64,000 nucleotides of DNA from Hellea sp. (lineage in GTDB: Bacteria > Pseudomonadota > Alphaproteobacteria > Caulobacterales > Maricaulaceae): the NCBI GenBank assembly GCA_014238285.1, contig JABABK010000007.1:1-64000 (forward strand). The letters are read 5' to 3'. Of this stretch, positions 29,397-38,758 are shown in pieces. Within the stretch, counting starts at the first letter, position 1, and every line of letters starts with the position of its first letter. The notes beneath the pieces were generated by a model. That model did no database searches, had not been told where the DNA came from, and saw nothing but the letters and a program-made list of their open reading frames with translations. The translations under genes were made by a program, and so were the position numbers.

Positions 29397-29538
29397 GTAA
29401 ACTCCTGGGGGGTTACAGGGGTAACCTTATTCTTATTATCTTCGGGGGTGACTTAGGTACGATGGTGCAGTAAGTCAATAAAAGGGCTGAAATCCTTGGC
29501 AGAAATTAATCATTCTGTCGTTGTTCGGGGAGGTATAC

Positions 29539-30423
29539 TTGTCCAAATTGCTAGAAACACCTCGGAAACGCGTCTTGGGTATAATCGCGGCCTGTTTAGT
29601 TGGCCTGATTATTTTAATTCTGATTGCGCGAGCACCCAAAAACAGCGCCCCAACAGGTGACATACCCGTTTCTCTGGACAATAACATTATTGCTTCTGTG
29701 AACGGATCCCCGATATATCAAAGCCAATTAGAGGTCATTATTAATAAATTTGGCGACGAAGACAGTAAAATACAAAAATCGGCAGCCCTTGAGCATTTAA
29801 TCGAGCAAAAACTATTGGCTCAAAAGGCTAAAGACGAAGATCTAAATAGACAAACAAGCATTCAAAGCCAGCTACAGCTAGCCCGCGACACTATTTTAGC
29901 AGACGCCATGATTAAGCAGTTCATCGAGGACAATATCACAGATGATGAGCTTCGAACTTTCTATGACACTCAAACCAAACTTCAAGGGCCAGAATTGCAA
30001 ATCAAAGCCCGCCAAATAGTTTCCCCTGACGAAGCGACGGCAAAAGAAGTTATCCGCAGGCTAGACGACGGTAAATCTTTTGTTTCTATTGCTTTAGCTT
30101 TTTCAATCGATCGAGCTACTCGCGAAAACGGCGGAGATATGGGCTATATATCCAGAGATGTTCTAGACTCCACGTTAACAGAAAAAATCTTCGCTGGCGA
30201 TGACGGCGTAAGGCTTGAGCCCTTTCAGACAAAGCAAGGCTGGCATGTTGTCGAAATTATGTCCCGACGAATGTCCCCCATTGCCAGCTTTGAAGATCGC
30301 TATGAACACATACGAAAATTAGTCTCCGCGCAAAAGGTTGAACAGTTTTTGGATCGCCTTAAACAAGGGGCTAAAATAGACTATGTAACCACAAGCTCGG
30401 ACTCCGAAATACCAAACGATTAA
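29539..30423 (+). CDS. parvulin-type peptidylprolyl isomerase, membrane anchored
   Basis: N-terminal TM; QIKARQIVSPDEATAKEVIRRLDDGKSFVSIALAFSIDRATRENGGDMGYISRD...GWHVVEI. Probable TTG start after GGGGAGG. Confidence 0.85.
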   Translation: MSKLLETPRKRVLGIIAACLVGLIILILIARAPKNSAPTGDIPVSLDNNIIASVNGSPIYQSQLEVIINKFGDEDSKIQKSAALEHLIEQKLLAQKAKDEDLNRQTSIQSQLQLARDTILADAMIKQFIEDNITDDELRTFYDTQTKLQGPELQIKARQIVSPDEATAKEVIRRLDDGKSFVSIALAFSIDRATRENGGDMGYISRDVLDSTLTEKIFAGDDGVRLEPFQTKQGWHVVEIMSRRMSPIASFEDRYEHIRKLVSAQKVEQFLDRLKQGAKIDYVTTSSDSEIPND

Positions 30424-30425
30424 TT

Positions 30426-31664
30426 ATGACGATTTCTCCCTTTGCCCCAAAATCTTTTCCAAGGCTTGAGCCTGTAGCCGGGTTTGACATGGCCGTTGCT
30501 GAAACCGGCGTTCGGTACAAAGACCGAAGTGACCTTTGGGTCCTACGCGGGATACCGGGCACTCAAATTGCGGGCGTCTTTACGAAAAGTCTCATGCCGG
30601 GCGCACCTGTTGATTGGTCAAGGCGGGCGTTATTGAGTCCCGACAACCCCGACAAACCCCGCATTCTTGTTGTGAATTCAGGAAACGCCAACGTTTTTAC
30701 GGGGTCCGCCGGCGCCCAAGCGACAGAACTGACCGCGAAGGTTGCTGAAAAAATCTTTGATACGGAACAAAAATCCGTCATGCTCGCATCCACAGGCGTT
30801 ATTGGGGAGATTTTGGACGTAGAAAAAATTGTGCGCTCGCTTCCAAATATGGTCCAAACCATGGACGTAAATTTGTGGGAAGAAGCGGCTAACGCCATTG
30901 CCACAACAGACACTTATCCCAAAGGCGCAACGGCTTCATGTGAAATACACGGCGTGCCAGTTAGGATTAACGGCATTGCAAAAGGCTCGGGCATGATTGC
31001 CCCCGATATGGCGACCATGTTGGGGTTTATAGCCACTGATGCCAAAATTGGGCAAAGCGCCCTACAAACTATCTTATCGGGGTTTACGCAATTAACGTTC
31101 AACGCGATAACGGTCGATAGCGACACATCCACATCAGACACCGTCTTGTTGGCTGCCAGCGGAGCCGCAGATCATCCGATCATTTCTGATGCTCACGATT
31201 CTGCACTGCATGATTTTAAAAATGCTTTATTGAACGTTATGTTAGGCCTAGCTCACCAAATTATTAAAGACGGTGAAGGCGCATCAAAATTTATCTCGAT
31301 CGATGTTAAGGGAGCTGTCTCTGATGAAAGCGCGCGAACAATAGCCATGTCTATTGGCAATTCCCCATTGGTCAAAACCGCCATTGCCGGCGAAGATGCC
31401 AATTGGGGAAGAATAGTTATGGCCATCGGAAAATCGGGAGAGCCAGCAGATCCTGAGAAGCTATCCGTATCGATAGGCCCTCATCTTTTGGCCGAGAACG
31501 GGCAATTGGCAGAAACTTATAAAGAAGAACATGGCGCGACCTATATGAAGCGTGATTATATTGAACTTTCAATTGATATTGGCCTGGGCCAAGGCAGCTA
31601 TACGGCTTGGACTTGCGACCTGACACATCGTTATATAGTTATTAACGCTGATTACAGAAGTTAA
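30426..31664 (+). CDS. argJ: bifunctional glutamate N-acetyltransferase / amino-acid N-acetyltransferase
   Basis: VVNSGNANVFTG; MLASTGVIGE; GSGMIAPDMATMLGFIATDA; DSDTSTSDTVLLAASG. Confidence 0.96.
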   Translation: MTISPFAPKSFPRLEPVAGFDMAVAETGVRYKDRSDLWVLRGIPGTQIAGVFTKSLMPGAPVDWSRRALLSPDNPDKPRILVVNSGNANVFTGSAGAQATELTAKVAEKIFDTEQKSVMLASTGVIGEILDVEKIVRSLPNMVQTMDVNLWEEAANAIATTDTYPKGATASCEIHGVPVRINGIAKGSGMIAPDMATMLGFIATDAKIGQSALQTILSGFTQLTFNAITVDSDTSTSDTVLLAASGAADHPIISDAHDSALHDFKNALLNVMLGLAHQIIKDGEGASKFISIDVKGAVSDESARTIAMSIGNSPLVKTAIAGEDANWGRIVMAIGKSGEPADPEKLSVSIGPHLLAENGQLAETYKEEHGATYMKRDYIELSIDIGLGQGSYTAWTCDLTHRYIVINADYRS

Positions 31665-31710
31665 CCGCCCCAATCTAATTATTACCATGTTGTTAAGGTA
31701 TCGCCCGTAA

Positions 31711-32136
31711 ATGTATAAACAAGTATTGCTAGTCGTAGCTTGTGCGCTAATCGACACTGATGGACGAGTCCTGATGTGTCAGCGCCCAGCTGATAAAGAT
31801 TTTTCTGGAAAATGGGAATTTCCAGGAGGAAAATTGGAGGCTTACGAACGGCCAGAAGACGCTATTGTCAGAGAACTAAGAGAAGAATTAGCCATTGAGC
31901 CGTGTGAACGGTGCTTACAGCCTTTTTCTTTCGTCTCACACGAATATGACAAATTTCATCTTCTTATGCCGCTTTTCTTATGCCGCCAATGGGATGGATT
32001 TCTTCGTCCCCAAGAAGGACAAATGGTCAAGTGGGTTTTCCCACGCCATATTATGGATTTGGATCTTGTTCCGGCTGATATCCAGCTAGCACAAGAGATT
32101 AGGGATCGGCTCCAAGAGAACCGAAGATATGAATGA
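31711..32136 (+). CDS. mutT: (deoxy)nucleoside triphosphate pyrophosphohydrolase, MutT/Nudix
   Basis: Nudix box: GKLEAYERPEDAIVRELREELAIE. Confidence 0.88.
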   Translation: MYKQVLLVVACALIDTDGRVLMCQRPADKDFSGKWEFPGGKLEAYERPEDAIVRELREELAIEPCERCLQPFSFVSHEYDKFHLLMPLFLCRQWDGFLRPQEGQMVKWVFPRHIMDLDLVPADIQLAQEIRDRLQENRRYE

Positions 32137-32339
32137 AAATGGGCTATAAAAAAACATCATTCAAAAAGTATTTGAACGATTATTGGAACAACGACTCCGG
32201 CGCAACCGCCATCGAATATGGTTTACTTACAGCACTTATTGCTGTCGCTATGATCGTAGGACTTCAAATCCTCGGAGCGGGCAATGAAGGTTCCTGGAAT
32301 AGTGTTGCAGCAGACGTTGCTGAGGCTATGGATCAATAA
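32133..32339 (+). CDS. Flp family type IVb pilin
   Basis: NDSGATAIEYGLLTALIAVAMIVGLQILG: Flp prepilin cleavage and hydrophobic motif. Confidence 0.9.
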   Translation: MKMGYKKTSFKKYLNDYWNNDSGATAIEYGLLTALIAVAMIVGLQILGAGNEGSWNSVAADVAEAMDQ

Positions 32340-33189
32340 TTTCAGCTCTTATGTCTTTAAGAGCATCGGAGAGTCTTGTTTTTGCGGAACCGGGCTTTAA
32401 GGGTTTTTGTTGACTTTCATGAGGCGACCATCCCGTTGCCCATAAAATGTCAAACAAAGCTTCATATTTTCCTTCAACATTTTGCTCGAAATAATGGCGC
32501 TTAATTCTATCTAAAAATGTTCGGCCCTCATATTGAGGCGTATAAGCTGTGAGATAGTTTGTTTCACCTATATCCCTCAAATCCTCAATGAGCGTTTTTA
32601 AGGCCGTATAATTTACCCGGCACGGATCTCGATCAATAACCGGCAGTGCAAAGCCAGAAGCGTTAAGAAGACCTGCCGCTTGCTGAACATCGATCATCGG
32701 TGCAACCCTAGGAATTATCCCGCCATATTTATCCTGATCGGCTCCAAAACAGGCCCGGCGCAGCCCGAGTAAACTCTCCCCTCCAAGCAAAGCGCTCAAA
32801 AACAAGCCATCGGGAACCATGTTTTCTCGAGTCGTTCTCATGACAAGAGGAACTTCATTGAGACTTTGCAAAACCAAGCCTGATAAAATTAGATCTGGAT
32901 TTACGCCCTTAGGCCATGTCGCAGGCCAGTCATGATAAATTATTATGTTTTCTGGTTTTTTATCGGGTGGCAAGTTTAAGACAAAACTATCGACAAAGTC
33001 TGGAAGCCCAATAATGATAGCCAGTTTAAACTGGCGATTAATATCGATTATTCGCTCTGCAGCATCTTCACCACAACGTCGCAGTAAAAAAGCATCATTG
33101 GTTCTACGCGCAGCTCTTTCTCGCCTGACACGGCGTAGAGCTGGATTAAATATTTGCGGAGTCGGTGAGTTTTCGCGCATAATCGTCAT
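32326..33189 (-). CDS. SAM-dependent methyltransferase-like protein (BioC/NDUFAF5-like)
   Basis: RRVRRERAARRTNDAFLLRRCGEDAAERIIDINRQFKLAIIIG; divergent to comF. Confidence 0.75.
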   Translation of the reverse strand: MTIMRENSPTPQIFNPALRRVRRERAARRTNDAFLLRRCGEDAAERIIDINRQFKLAIIIGLPDFVDSFVLNLPPDKKPENIIIYHDWPATWPKGVNPDLILSGLVLQSLNEVPLVMRTTRENMVPDGLFLSALLGGESLLGLRRACFGADQDKYGGIIPRVAPMIDVQQAAGLLNASGFALPVIDRDPCRVNYTALKTLIEDLRDIGETNYLTAYTPQYEGRTFLDRIKRHYFEQNVEGKYEALFDILWATGWSPHESQQKPLKPGSAKTRLSDALKDIRAEIIDP

Positions 33190-33191
33190 AT

Positions 33192-33968
33192 ATGCCAAGT
33201 CGCGTGAAAATAAACCCTCTTTCGAGTTCTTTAACGAGCTCTCTGCGCGGCTCGAAGACATTGGGACGCTCTTTACTTGACATATTACTACCGCCAGAAC
33301 ACAGCTTTGGGCGAGATAATGATCGTTTGGATTGGAGTAAATTCACATTTCTGGACGACCCATGCTGCCATCTTTGCGGGTTTCCATTTGAATTTGACCA
33401 AGGTAGCGGCGCTATTTGCGGGGCCTGCGCCGGACGCACGCCCATTTTTGATCAGGGCCGCGCCGCATTTGCCTATGATGAGCATAGCCGCCCTTACATC
33501 CTAGCCTTTAAGCATGGCGGCCGAACCATCCATTTAGATCGCTTTGCTCGCCAGTTACAGCGGGCCGGACATCTTTTTTGGAACGACGCCGACATGATTA
33601 TCCCTGTGCCGCTTCATCATAGCCGCTTGATCAAAAGACGGTTTAACCAAGCCGCTTTACTGGCACGGGCCTTATCAAAGCACACGTCCGTTCCTTTTGC
33701 CCCAGAAATATTATATCGGCATAAAGCAACACCTTCCCAAGGTGGCCAATCCCAAAAAGGACGATTTCGAAATGTGAAAGGGGCTTTTACTATTCCCGAC
33801 GCCATCAAAAATACGCTAGAAAACAAGACGATTATCCTTATCGATGATGTTATGACCACTGGCGCAACCATTGAAGCCTGTACCAAAACTTTAAAACGCG
33901 GCGGCGCACAAAAGGTCTATGCTTTAACATTGTCACGGGTTGTCAGGGCCCAGCAAATCCCTACATAA
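33192..33968 (+). CDS. comF: ComF family protein (phosphoribosyltransferase)
   Basis: CCHLCGFPFEFDQGSGAICGACAG; IIPVPLHHSRLIKRRFNQAALLA; IILIDDVMTTGATIEACTK. Confidence 0.93.
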   Translation: MPSRVKINPLSSSLTSSLRGSKTLGRSLLDILLPPEHSFGRDNDRLDWSKFTFLDDPCCHLCGFPFEFDQGSGAICGACAGRTPIFDQGRAAFAYDEHSRPYILAFKHGGRTIHLDRFARQLQRAGHLFWNDADMIIPVPLHHSRLIKRRFNQAALLARALSKHTSVPFAPEILYRHKATPSQGGQSQKGRFRNVKGAFTIPDAIKNTLENKTIILIDDVMTTGATIEACTKTLKRGGAQKVYALTLSRVVRAQQIPT

Positions 33969-33997
33969 CAGCCCAAGAAAGATTCAGGAGAGGCTTC

Positions 33998-34255
33998 ATG
34001 CCAAAGATTGAAATTTATACCAAGGCATTCTGCCCGTTTTGTATTCGCGCCAAGAGCCTTCTAAAATCTAAGGGCGCTAGCTTTATAGATATACCGGCTT
34101 GGATGGACGGCGATAAACGCGCCGAGATGCGAAAGCGCGCAAACGGCGGAAATACATTCCCGCAAATCTTTATTGGCGGCAAACATATTGGCGGCTGTGA
34201 TGACCTGTTCGCGCTCGAGAGAGCTGGCGGTCTAGACCCTCTTCTTCAAAGTTAA
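33998..34255 (+). CDS. grxC: glutaredoxin 3
   Basis: MPKIEIYTKAFCPFCIRAKSLLKSKG; TFPQIFIGGKHIGGCDDLFALERAG. Confidence 0.94.
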   Translation: MPKIEIYTKAFCPFCIRAKSLLKSKGASFIDIPAWMDGDKRAEMRKRANGGNTFPQIFIGGKHIGGCDDLFALERAGGLDPLLQS

Positions 34256-34258
34256 GCC

Positions 34259-35071
34259 ATGCGTGTCGCCTGTATTCAACTCCGTAGCGGAACTGATATT
34301 ACCGCTAACATTGAAACGGCAAACCGCCTTGTTCGCCAGGCCGCGCAAGACGGAGCGAGGCTCATAGCAACGCCTGAAATGACGCATATTCTACAGCGCG
34401 CCTCCAAGAACTTGTTTGAAAGCATTAAACCCGAAAGCGCCGATTTGGGCGTAAAAGTTTTTTCAAGCCTCGCGGCCGAATTAAATATTCATCTGATCAT
34501 CGGGTCTCTTGCCATACGCACTGACGAGGCTCGCGCCGCCAATCGGTGTTTTCTTTTTGGCCCAGACGGCGAGATCAAGGCCCGCTATGATAAAATACAT
34601 TTATTTGATGTCAGTGTTTCCAAAAAAGAAACCTGGAAAGAAAGCAATATCTATGATCGCGGCACCAAAGCCGTTATCGGCAAAGCCGGCGCAGCGAATA
34701 TCGGCCTTTCTATTTGTTATGATTTACGCTTCGCACATCTTTACCGGCATTACGCGCAGAGCGGCGCCGATATCATAACCGTTCCCGCGGCCTTTACGCG
34801 TCCAACGGGTGAAGCTCATTGGCACGCCCTTTTAAAATCCAGAGCCATTGAAACAGGCGCTTTTATCCTGGCGCCGGCTCAAGGCGGAGCTCACGAAGAT
34901 GGGCGCGAGACCTATGGTCACTCATTGATCATCAATCCATGGGGTGAAATAATAAGTGAGCTTGATCACGATGAGCCCGGTATTCTTTCTACGCAGATTG
35001 ACCTAGATGAAGTTCGTCAGGCTCGACAAAGAATTCCTGCTTGGAACCACAATCCGCACTTTGAAACATGA
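34259..35071 (+). CDS. carbon-nitrogen hydrolase (nitrilase superfamily)
   Basis: ATPEMTHILQ; YDKIHLFDVSV; ANIGLSICYDLRFAHLYR; PAAFTRPTGEAHW. Confidence 0.92.
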   Translation: MRVACIQLRSGTDITANIETANRLVRQAAQDGARLIATPEMTHILQRASKNLFESIKPESADLGVKVFSSLAAELNIHLIIGSLAIRTDEARAANRCFLFGPDGEIKARYDKIHLFDVSVSKKETWKESNIYDRGTKAVIGKAGAANIGLSICYDLRFAHLYRHYAQSGADIITVPAAFTRPTGEAHWHALLKSRAIETGAFILAPAQGGAHEDGRETYGHSLIINPWGEIISELDHDEPGILSTQIDLDEVRQARQRIPAWNHNPHFET

Positions 35072-35508
35072 TCAAATATAATCTCATATGCGAAAGCGAC
35101 CATGAATTTGAAATTTGGTTTTCAAGATCATCAGATTTTGACGAACAAGCGCCAAAAGGCTTAATCGAATGCCCCTTTTGCGGATCAAGTAGAATTGAAA
35201 AAGCTATTATGGCGCCGAATATTTCGACCTCACGCAAAAAGACTGCCATCGCCCAAAAGAAGGCCGACGGCCTCAAAATGATGAATGCGGCTGCCGATAA
35301 AGTCCGTAAAGAAATTGAAAAAAACTGTGACTATGTCGGCGAGAAATTTGCTGATGAAGCGCGCTCTATTCATTACGGCGAAAAACCGCAGCGCGCCATA
35401 TACGGTGAAGCCAGCCCCGCTGAAGCTGCCGAGCTTCACGATGAAGGCGTTGGTATTGCGCCGCTGCCAGATATTCTCGCGCCAAAGCCAAAATCCAAAC
35501 AAAATTAA
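35068..35508 (+). CDS. DUF1178 family protein
   Basis: MIKYNLICESDHEFEIWFSRSSDFDEQAPKGLIECPFCGSSRIEKAIMAP. Confidence 0.88.
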   Translation: MIKYNLICESDHEFEIWFSRSSDFDEQAPKGLIECPFCGSSRIEKAIMAPNISTSRKKTAIAQKKADGLKMMNAAADKVRKEIEKNCDYVGEKFADEARSIHYGEKPQRAIYGEASPAEAAELHDEGVGIAPLPDILAPKPKSKQN

Positions 35509-35579
35509 CGTTTATTAAATTCCCGACAGTCTGGCGTTTCAGTAACCTTTAGATAAGCATTCGCGTGTATTTTCAATTT

Positions 35580-36497
35580 ATGAAAAAATTAACCATAATG
35601 CCTATCGCCCTTACTGCCGTCATCCTATCAGGGTGCGCTATGACAACGGCTGGGGTCAAAAAAGGCGATGAGCGTAATTTCGCGCGCTCCGTCAATGATG
35701 TCAGCGCAGGCCGCGCCATTAAGGCCCGCCTCACACGCGCCTATGATTTTGATCTCGATAAAGTCGATGTAGAAGTCGCAGAAGGCATCGTTGTTTTAAC
35801 CGGCAGTGTCCCGAGCGATACTGACAAAGCCGAAGCAGAGCGCATTGCCTGGAGCGGTCCGAACATTGCTCAAGTTGGCAATGAAATAACACTTAACTCC
35901 AAAACCGGTATGGTTCGTAGCTCCAAAGATGCCTTTTTGAGCACATCAATAAAGTCCAGAATGATTGCCGAAAAAAATGTCAAAGCCCGCAATGTGAATA
36001 TCGAAACCCATAATGGCGTGGTTTACTTAATGGGCGTTGCCCGTGATCAAGCCGAACTTGAACGTATTGCCTATATTGCCAGCACAACAAAAGGCACGAA
36101 AGAAGTTGTCTCTTATATCAAAATAGCAGGACAGCCTGTTACCTCAAGCGCGGCCTATAGCGCTCCTCAAACCTATGGCACGCCGCAATATTTTGGCGAG
36201 CCTTTAGAGACAGCGCCTTTATCGCCGAGCATTCCTCAATTGCCTGCGCCAAATGGCCTATCCGCCCAATCGGAATTACCGCGCCTGTCCGCACCATCGC
36301 AAAAATTACCGGAAACAGAGCCATACTACCGTGACCCGGAAACGGGTGAAAGAATTATCCTGCCACCAGGAACAAAAACTATTCCCTATAAACCTGGCAG
36401 TGCTGCAGGATTAAATGGGCCAAAACTGGGCGACACGCCATTTTACATAAATCCGTCGACAGGTGAAAAAGTTCAAATCGTCTGGACGGGCGGTTAA
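35580..36497 (+). CDS. BON-domain lipoprotein with Pro-rich C-terminus
   Basis: Lipobox ILSGCAM; two BON-like repeats (VEVAEGIVVLTGSVPSDTDKAEAERIA; VNIETHNGVVYLMGVARDQAELERIAYIA). Confidence 0.8.
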   Translation: MKKLTIMPIALTAVILSGCAMTTAGVKKGDERNFARSVNDVSAGRAIKARLTRAYDFDLDKVDVEVAEGIVVLTGSVPSDTDKAEAERIAWSGPNIAQVGNEITLNSKTGMVRSSKDAFLSTSIKSRMIAEKNVKARNVNIETHNGVVYLMGVARDQAELERIAYIASTTKGTKEVVSYIKIAGQPVTSSAAYSAPQTYGTPQYFGEPLETAPLSPSIPQLPAPNGLSAQSELPRLSAPSQKLPETEPYYRDPETGERIILPPGTKTIPYKPGSAAGLNGPKLGDTPFYINPSTGEKVQIVWTGG

Positions 36498-37153
36498 AGC
36501 CACTCTAAAGGGTTTGGAAGCTGAAAGTTCGCAAAATCAATTCTAAGAATTCTCCGGTTATGATTGACTATCGCTTTATTGGAACGGTGTAAGATCAGCG
36601 CATTTGCCAACAAGACATCGCCTTTAGATGCCCTGCAAATATGATTTTCGCTTTTCTTGACAATTTCATGCACTTGGGCCTCATATACTTTCCCAAATCT
36701 ATGACTCGCGATCGCCAATTCCGTCGGACCCTGGTCTTTTCTAACGTCATCTAAATATATTTGAACAAAAATCATTTTTTCCAAATATCTTAATGGTGCC
36801 TCACAGTGCCAAATATTGCTTTTACGTGTCCACCGCTCAAATCCTGGCACATTATGTTTTTCTTTCACCGCAATCACTCGGTCTTGATGCCAAGTCAGCG
36901 ACCATTTTTGAGCTCTGTTTTTATTAAACAATACTGCCCTAACCGGAAAAGCGTTTGGGTAAATCGTATCAATACCTAATTTTAGATCGCCGTCAGTAAA
37001 TTTATCGAAACTAGCTACGGATAAGCGGGCGGATAATTCGCCACAAATTTCTCGAATATAATTTACTTGCTGATTATCGTATGCTGAGCGTAGCCAAAGA
37101 AAACCTTGATCACGCAAAGCTTTAGCGGCTTGGCTCGCATGGTTTAACCCCAA
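36494..37153 (-). CDS. phytanoyl-CoA dioxygenase (PhyH) family protein
   Basis: SLTWHQDRVIAV...FVQIYLDDVRKDQGPTELAIASH...LANALILHRSNKAIVNHNRRILRIDFA. Confidence 0.75.
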   Translation of the reverse strand: MGLNHASQAAKALRDQGFLWLRSAYDNQQVNYIREICGELSARLSVASFDKFTDGDLKLGIDTIYPNAFPVRAVLFNKNRAQKWSLTWHQDRVIAVKEKHNVPGFERWTRKSNIWHCEAPLRYLEKMIFVQIYLDDVRKDQGPTELAIASHRFGKVYEAQVHEIVKKSENHICRASKGDVLLANALILHRSNKAIVNHNRRILRIDFANFQLPNPLEWL

Positions 37154-37488
37154 AGCGCTTGACTATCCTTAGACCAACCTATCGTCACTTTATCGGCTGA
37201 CATAATCACGGGTCGTTTAATTAAGGTTGGGTGCCGAGACATCAAACTCAAAGCACTTTCGGGCGTTATGTTTTCCTTGTCAGATTCATCAAGGCCACGC
37301 CATGTCGTCGAGCGCCGGTTCAGCATGACTTCCCAGCCCTGTGTTTTAATCAAGTCTTGCAAGATATTTTCAGACATACCGTCGGCGCGAACGTCTATCA
37401 GGATAATATCGTGTCCTGTCGCTTGCAGACTTTTGATGGCCTTCCGGCACGTGTCACATGTTTTGAGATGATAGATTGTCAGACTCAT
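37144..37488 (-). CDS. ArsC/Spx family reductase-like protein
   Basis: LTIYHLKTCDTCRKAIKSLQATGHDIILIDVRADG; LNRRSTTWRGL; MSRHPTLIKRPVI. Confidence 0.88.
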   Translation of the reverse strand: MSLTIYHLKTCDTCRKAIKSLQATGHDIILIDVRADGMSENILQDLIKTQGWEVMLNRRSTTWRGLDESDKENITPESALSLMSRHPTLIKRPVIMSADKVTIGWSKDSQALWG

Positions 37489-38309
37489 GAATAGGTCTCA
37501 ATAAAATACGTCAATGCATCGTAAACTACATCACGGCTGACATCATTATGAATTTCATGTTCGCAATCTTGCAACGGCAAGAACGTGCAATTTTGCGCTT
37601 TAGAAGCAAACTCTTCGGAGCCTGCAAACTGAGTGAGCTTATCATCTCGGCTATGCAACATCAAAAGTGGAGCTTGCCATTTTTCAGCATTCGCGACGTT
37701 CCATTCGCCGCCTTCAACAATATCCTCCGCAAGACCAACACCAAGACGGCGATGATTAAGAGGGTCATTGGCATATAATTCCTGAACTTCCGGCAACGTC
37801 GAAACCTCATGCCCAACAATGTCGTTAGCGATTGTCATTTTTGGCACAATTTTTCGCAAAATTTTCACAAGCATTCTTAAACCACCAGACACAGGCTTAA
37901 CGGGATAGATCAATGCGGCGGATACTATGTAAGCTCTAATTTTAGGCGCATGGGTCAAGCCGTGATTAAGGACAAGACCTCCGCCCATAGAGTGACCATA
38001 TAGAAAAATTGGAACGTTCGGGCTTAATCTCTCCGCTTCTGATATAGCTAACGTCACATCAGCGTGTAAAATTTCGTAACTTTTGCAGACGCCGCGCTCC
38101 GCTTCAGATTTTCCGTGACCTTCAAGGTCAATGGCAAGACTAGATATATTATGATCCGCCAAATGCTCCATCATATGTTGATAACGGCCACCATGTTCAC
38201 CAAATCCGTGAATAATGACGAGGGCCGCCTTTGGGTTTTCAGCTACGCAGCTTATAAGGTGCCGCTCATGTGAATTGATCGGGTTCTTCAGGGAAATGTC
38301 AGAAATCAT
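37485..38309 (-). CDS. alpha/beta hydrolase (monoacylglycerol-lipase-like)
   Basis: ALVIIHGFGEHGGRYQHMMEHLA; DLEGHGKSEAERG; FLYGHSMGGGLVLNHGL. Confidence 0.92.
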   Translation of the reverse strand: MISDISLKNPINSHERHLISCVAENPKAALVIIHGFGEHGGRYQHMMEHLADHNISSLAIDLEGHGKSEAERGVCKSYEILHADVTLAISEAERLSPNVPIFLYGHSMGGGLVLNHGLTHAPKIRAYIVSAALIYPVKPVSGGLRMLVKILRKIVPKMTIANDIVGHEVSTLPEVQELYANDPLNHRRLGVGLAEDIVEGGEWNVANAEKWQAPLLMLHSRDDKLTQFAGSEEFASKAQNCTFLPLQDCEHEIHNDVSRDVVYDALTYFIETYS

Positions 38310-38316
38310 TTTAGCT

Positions 38317-38757
38317 TCACTTTAATTTCACGGCCGTGCCGTAAGCCAAAAGCTCGACCCCGCCAAAGGCTTGAGGCTGGCTACCAATGGCTGAAAACTC
38401 CAAGCGTACATTATAGATCGCGTTGGCGCCCATGGCTTGAGCTTGTTTTTTCATTCGGATAATAGCTTCCCGCCTCGCTCTTTCGAGCAGGCTTTCATAG
38501 CTTTTAAGCCGGCCACCGATAATCATTCTAAGAGCGGCTGCAATTTTTTTAAAATAATCGACCGCAATGACAACATTGCCGCTGACAACAACCCCGCCGG
38601 GTTCTAAGTCCTTAGGAAGCTTCTTCAAGTTCACGGTTGTTATATATGATAACTCTGCTTCCTCTCGTTGAAGCCTGTTAAAATGGCGAGCTTCATTGGC
38701 GCGGCCAAAGAAAAAACCAATCAGCATCAAAATGATAAAGCTTACGATGCCGCCCAT
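38317..38757 (-). CDS. YbjQ-like heavy-metal-binding domain protein with N-terminal TM
   Basis: GVVVSGNVVIAVDYFKKIAAALRMIIGGRLKSYESLLERARREAIIRMKKQAQAMGANAIYNVRLE. Confidence 0.82.
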   Translation of the reverse strand: MGGIVSFIILMLIGFFFGRANEARHFNRLQREEAELSYITTVNLKKLPKDLEPGGVVVSGNVVIAVDYFKKIAAALRMIIGGRLKSYESLLERARREAIIRMKKQAQAMGANAIYNVRLEFSAIGSQPQAFGGVELLAYGTAVKLK

Positions 38758-38758
38758 T

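Noticed and set aside
29475-29687. 70-aa minus ORF upstream of secA as a SecM-like arrest peptide
   Set aside because: Antisense to the PPIase N-terminus, no signal peptide or recognisable arrest motif, ends about 80 nt before secA.
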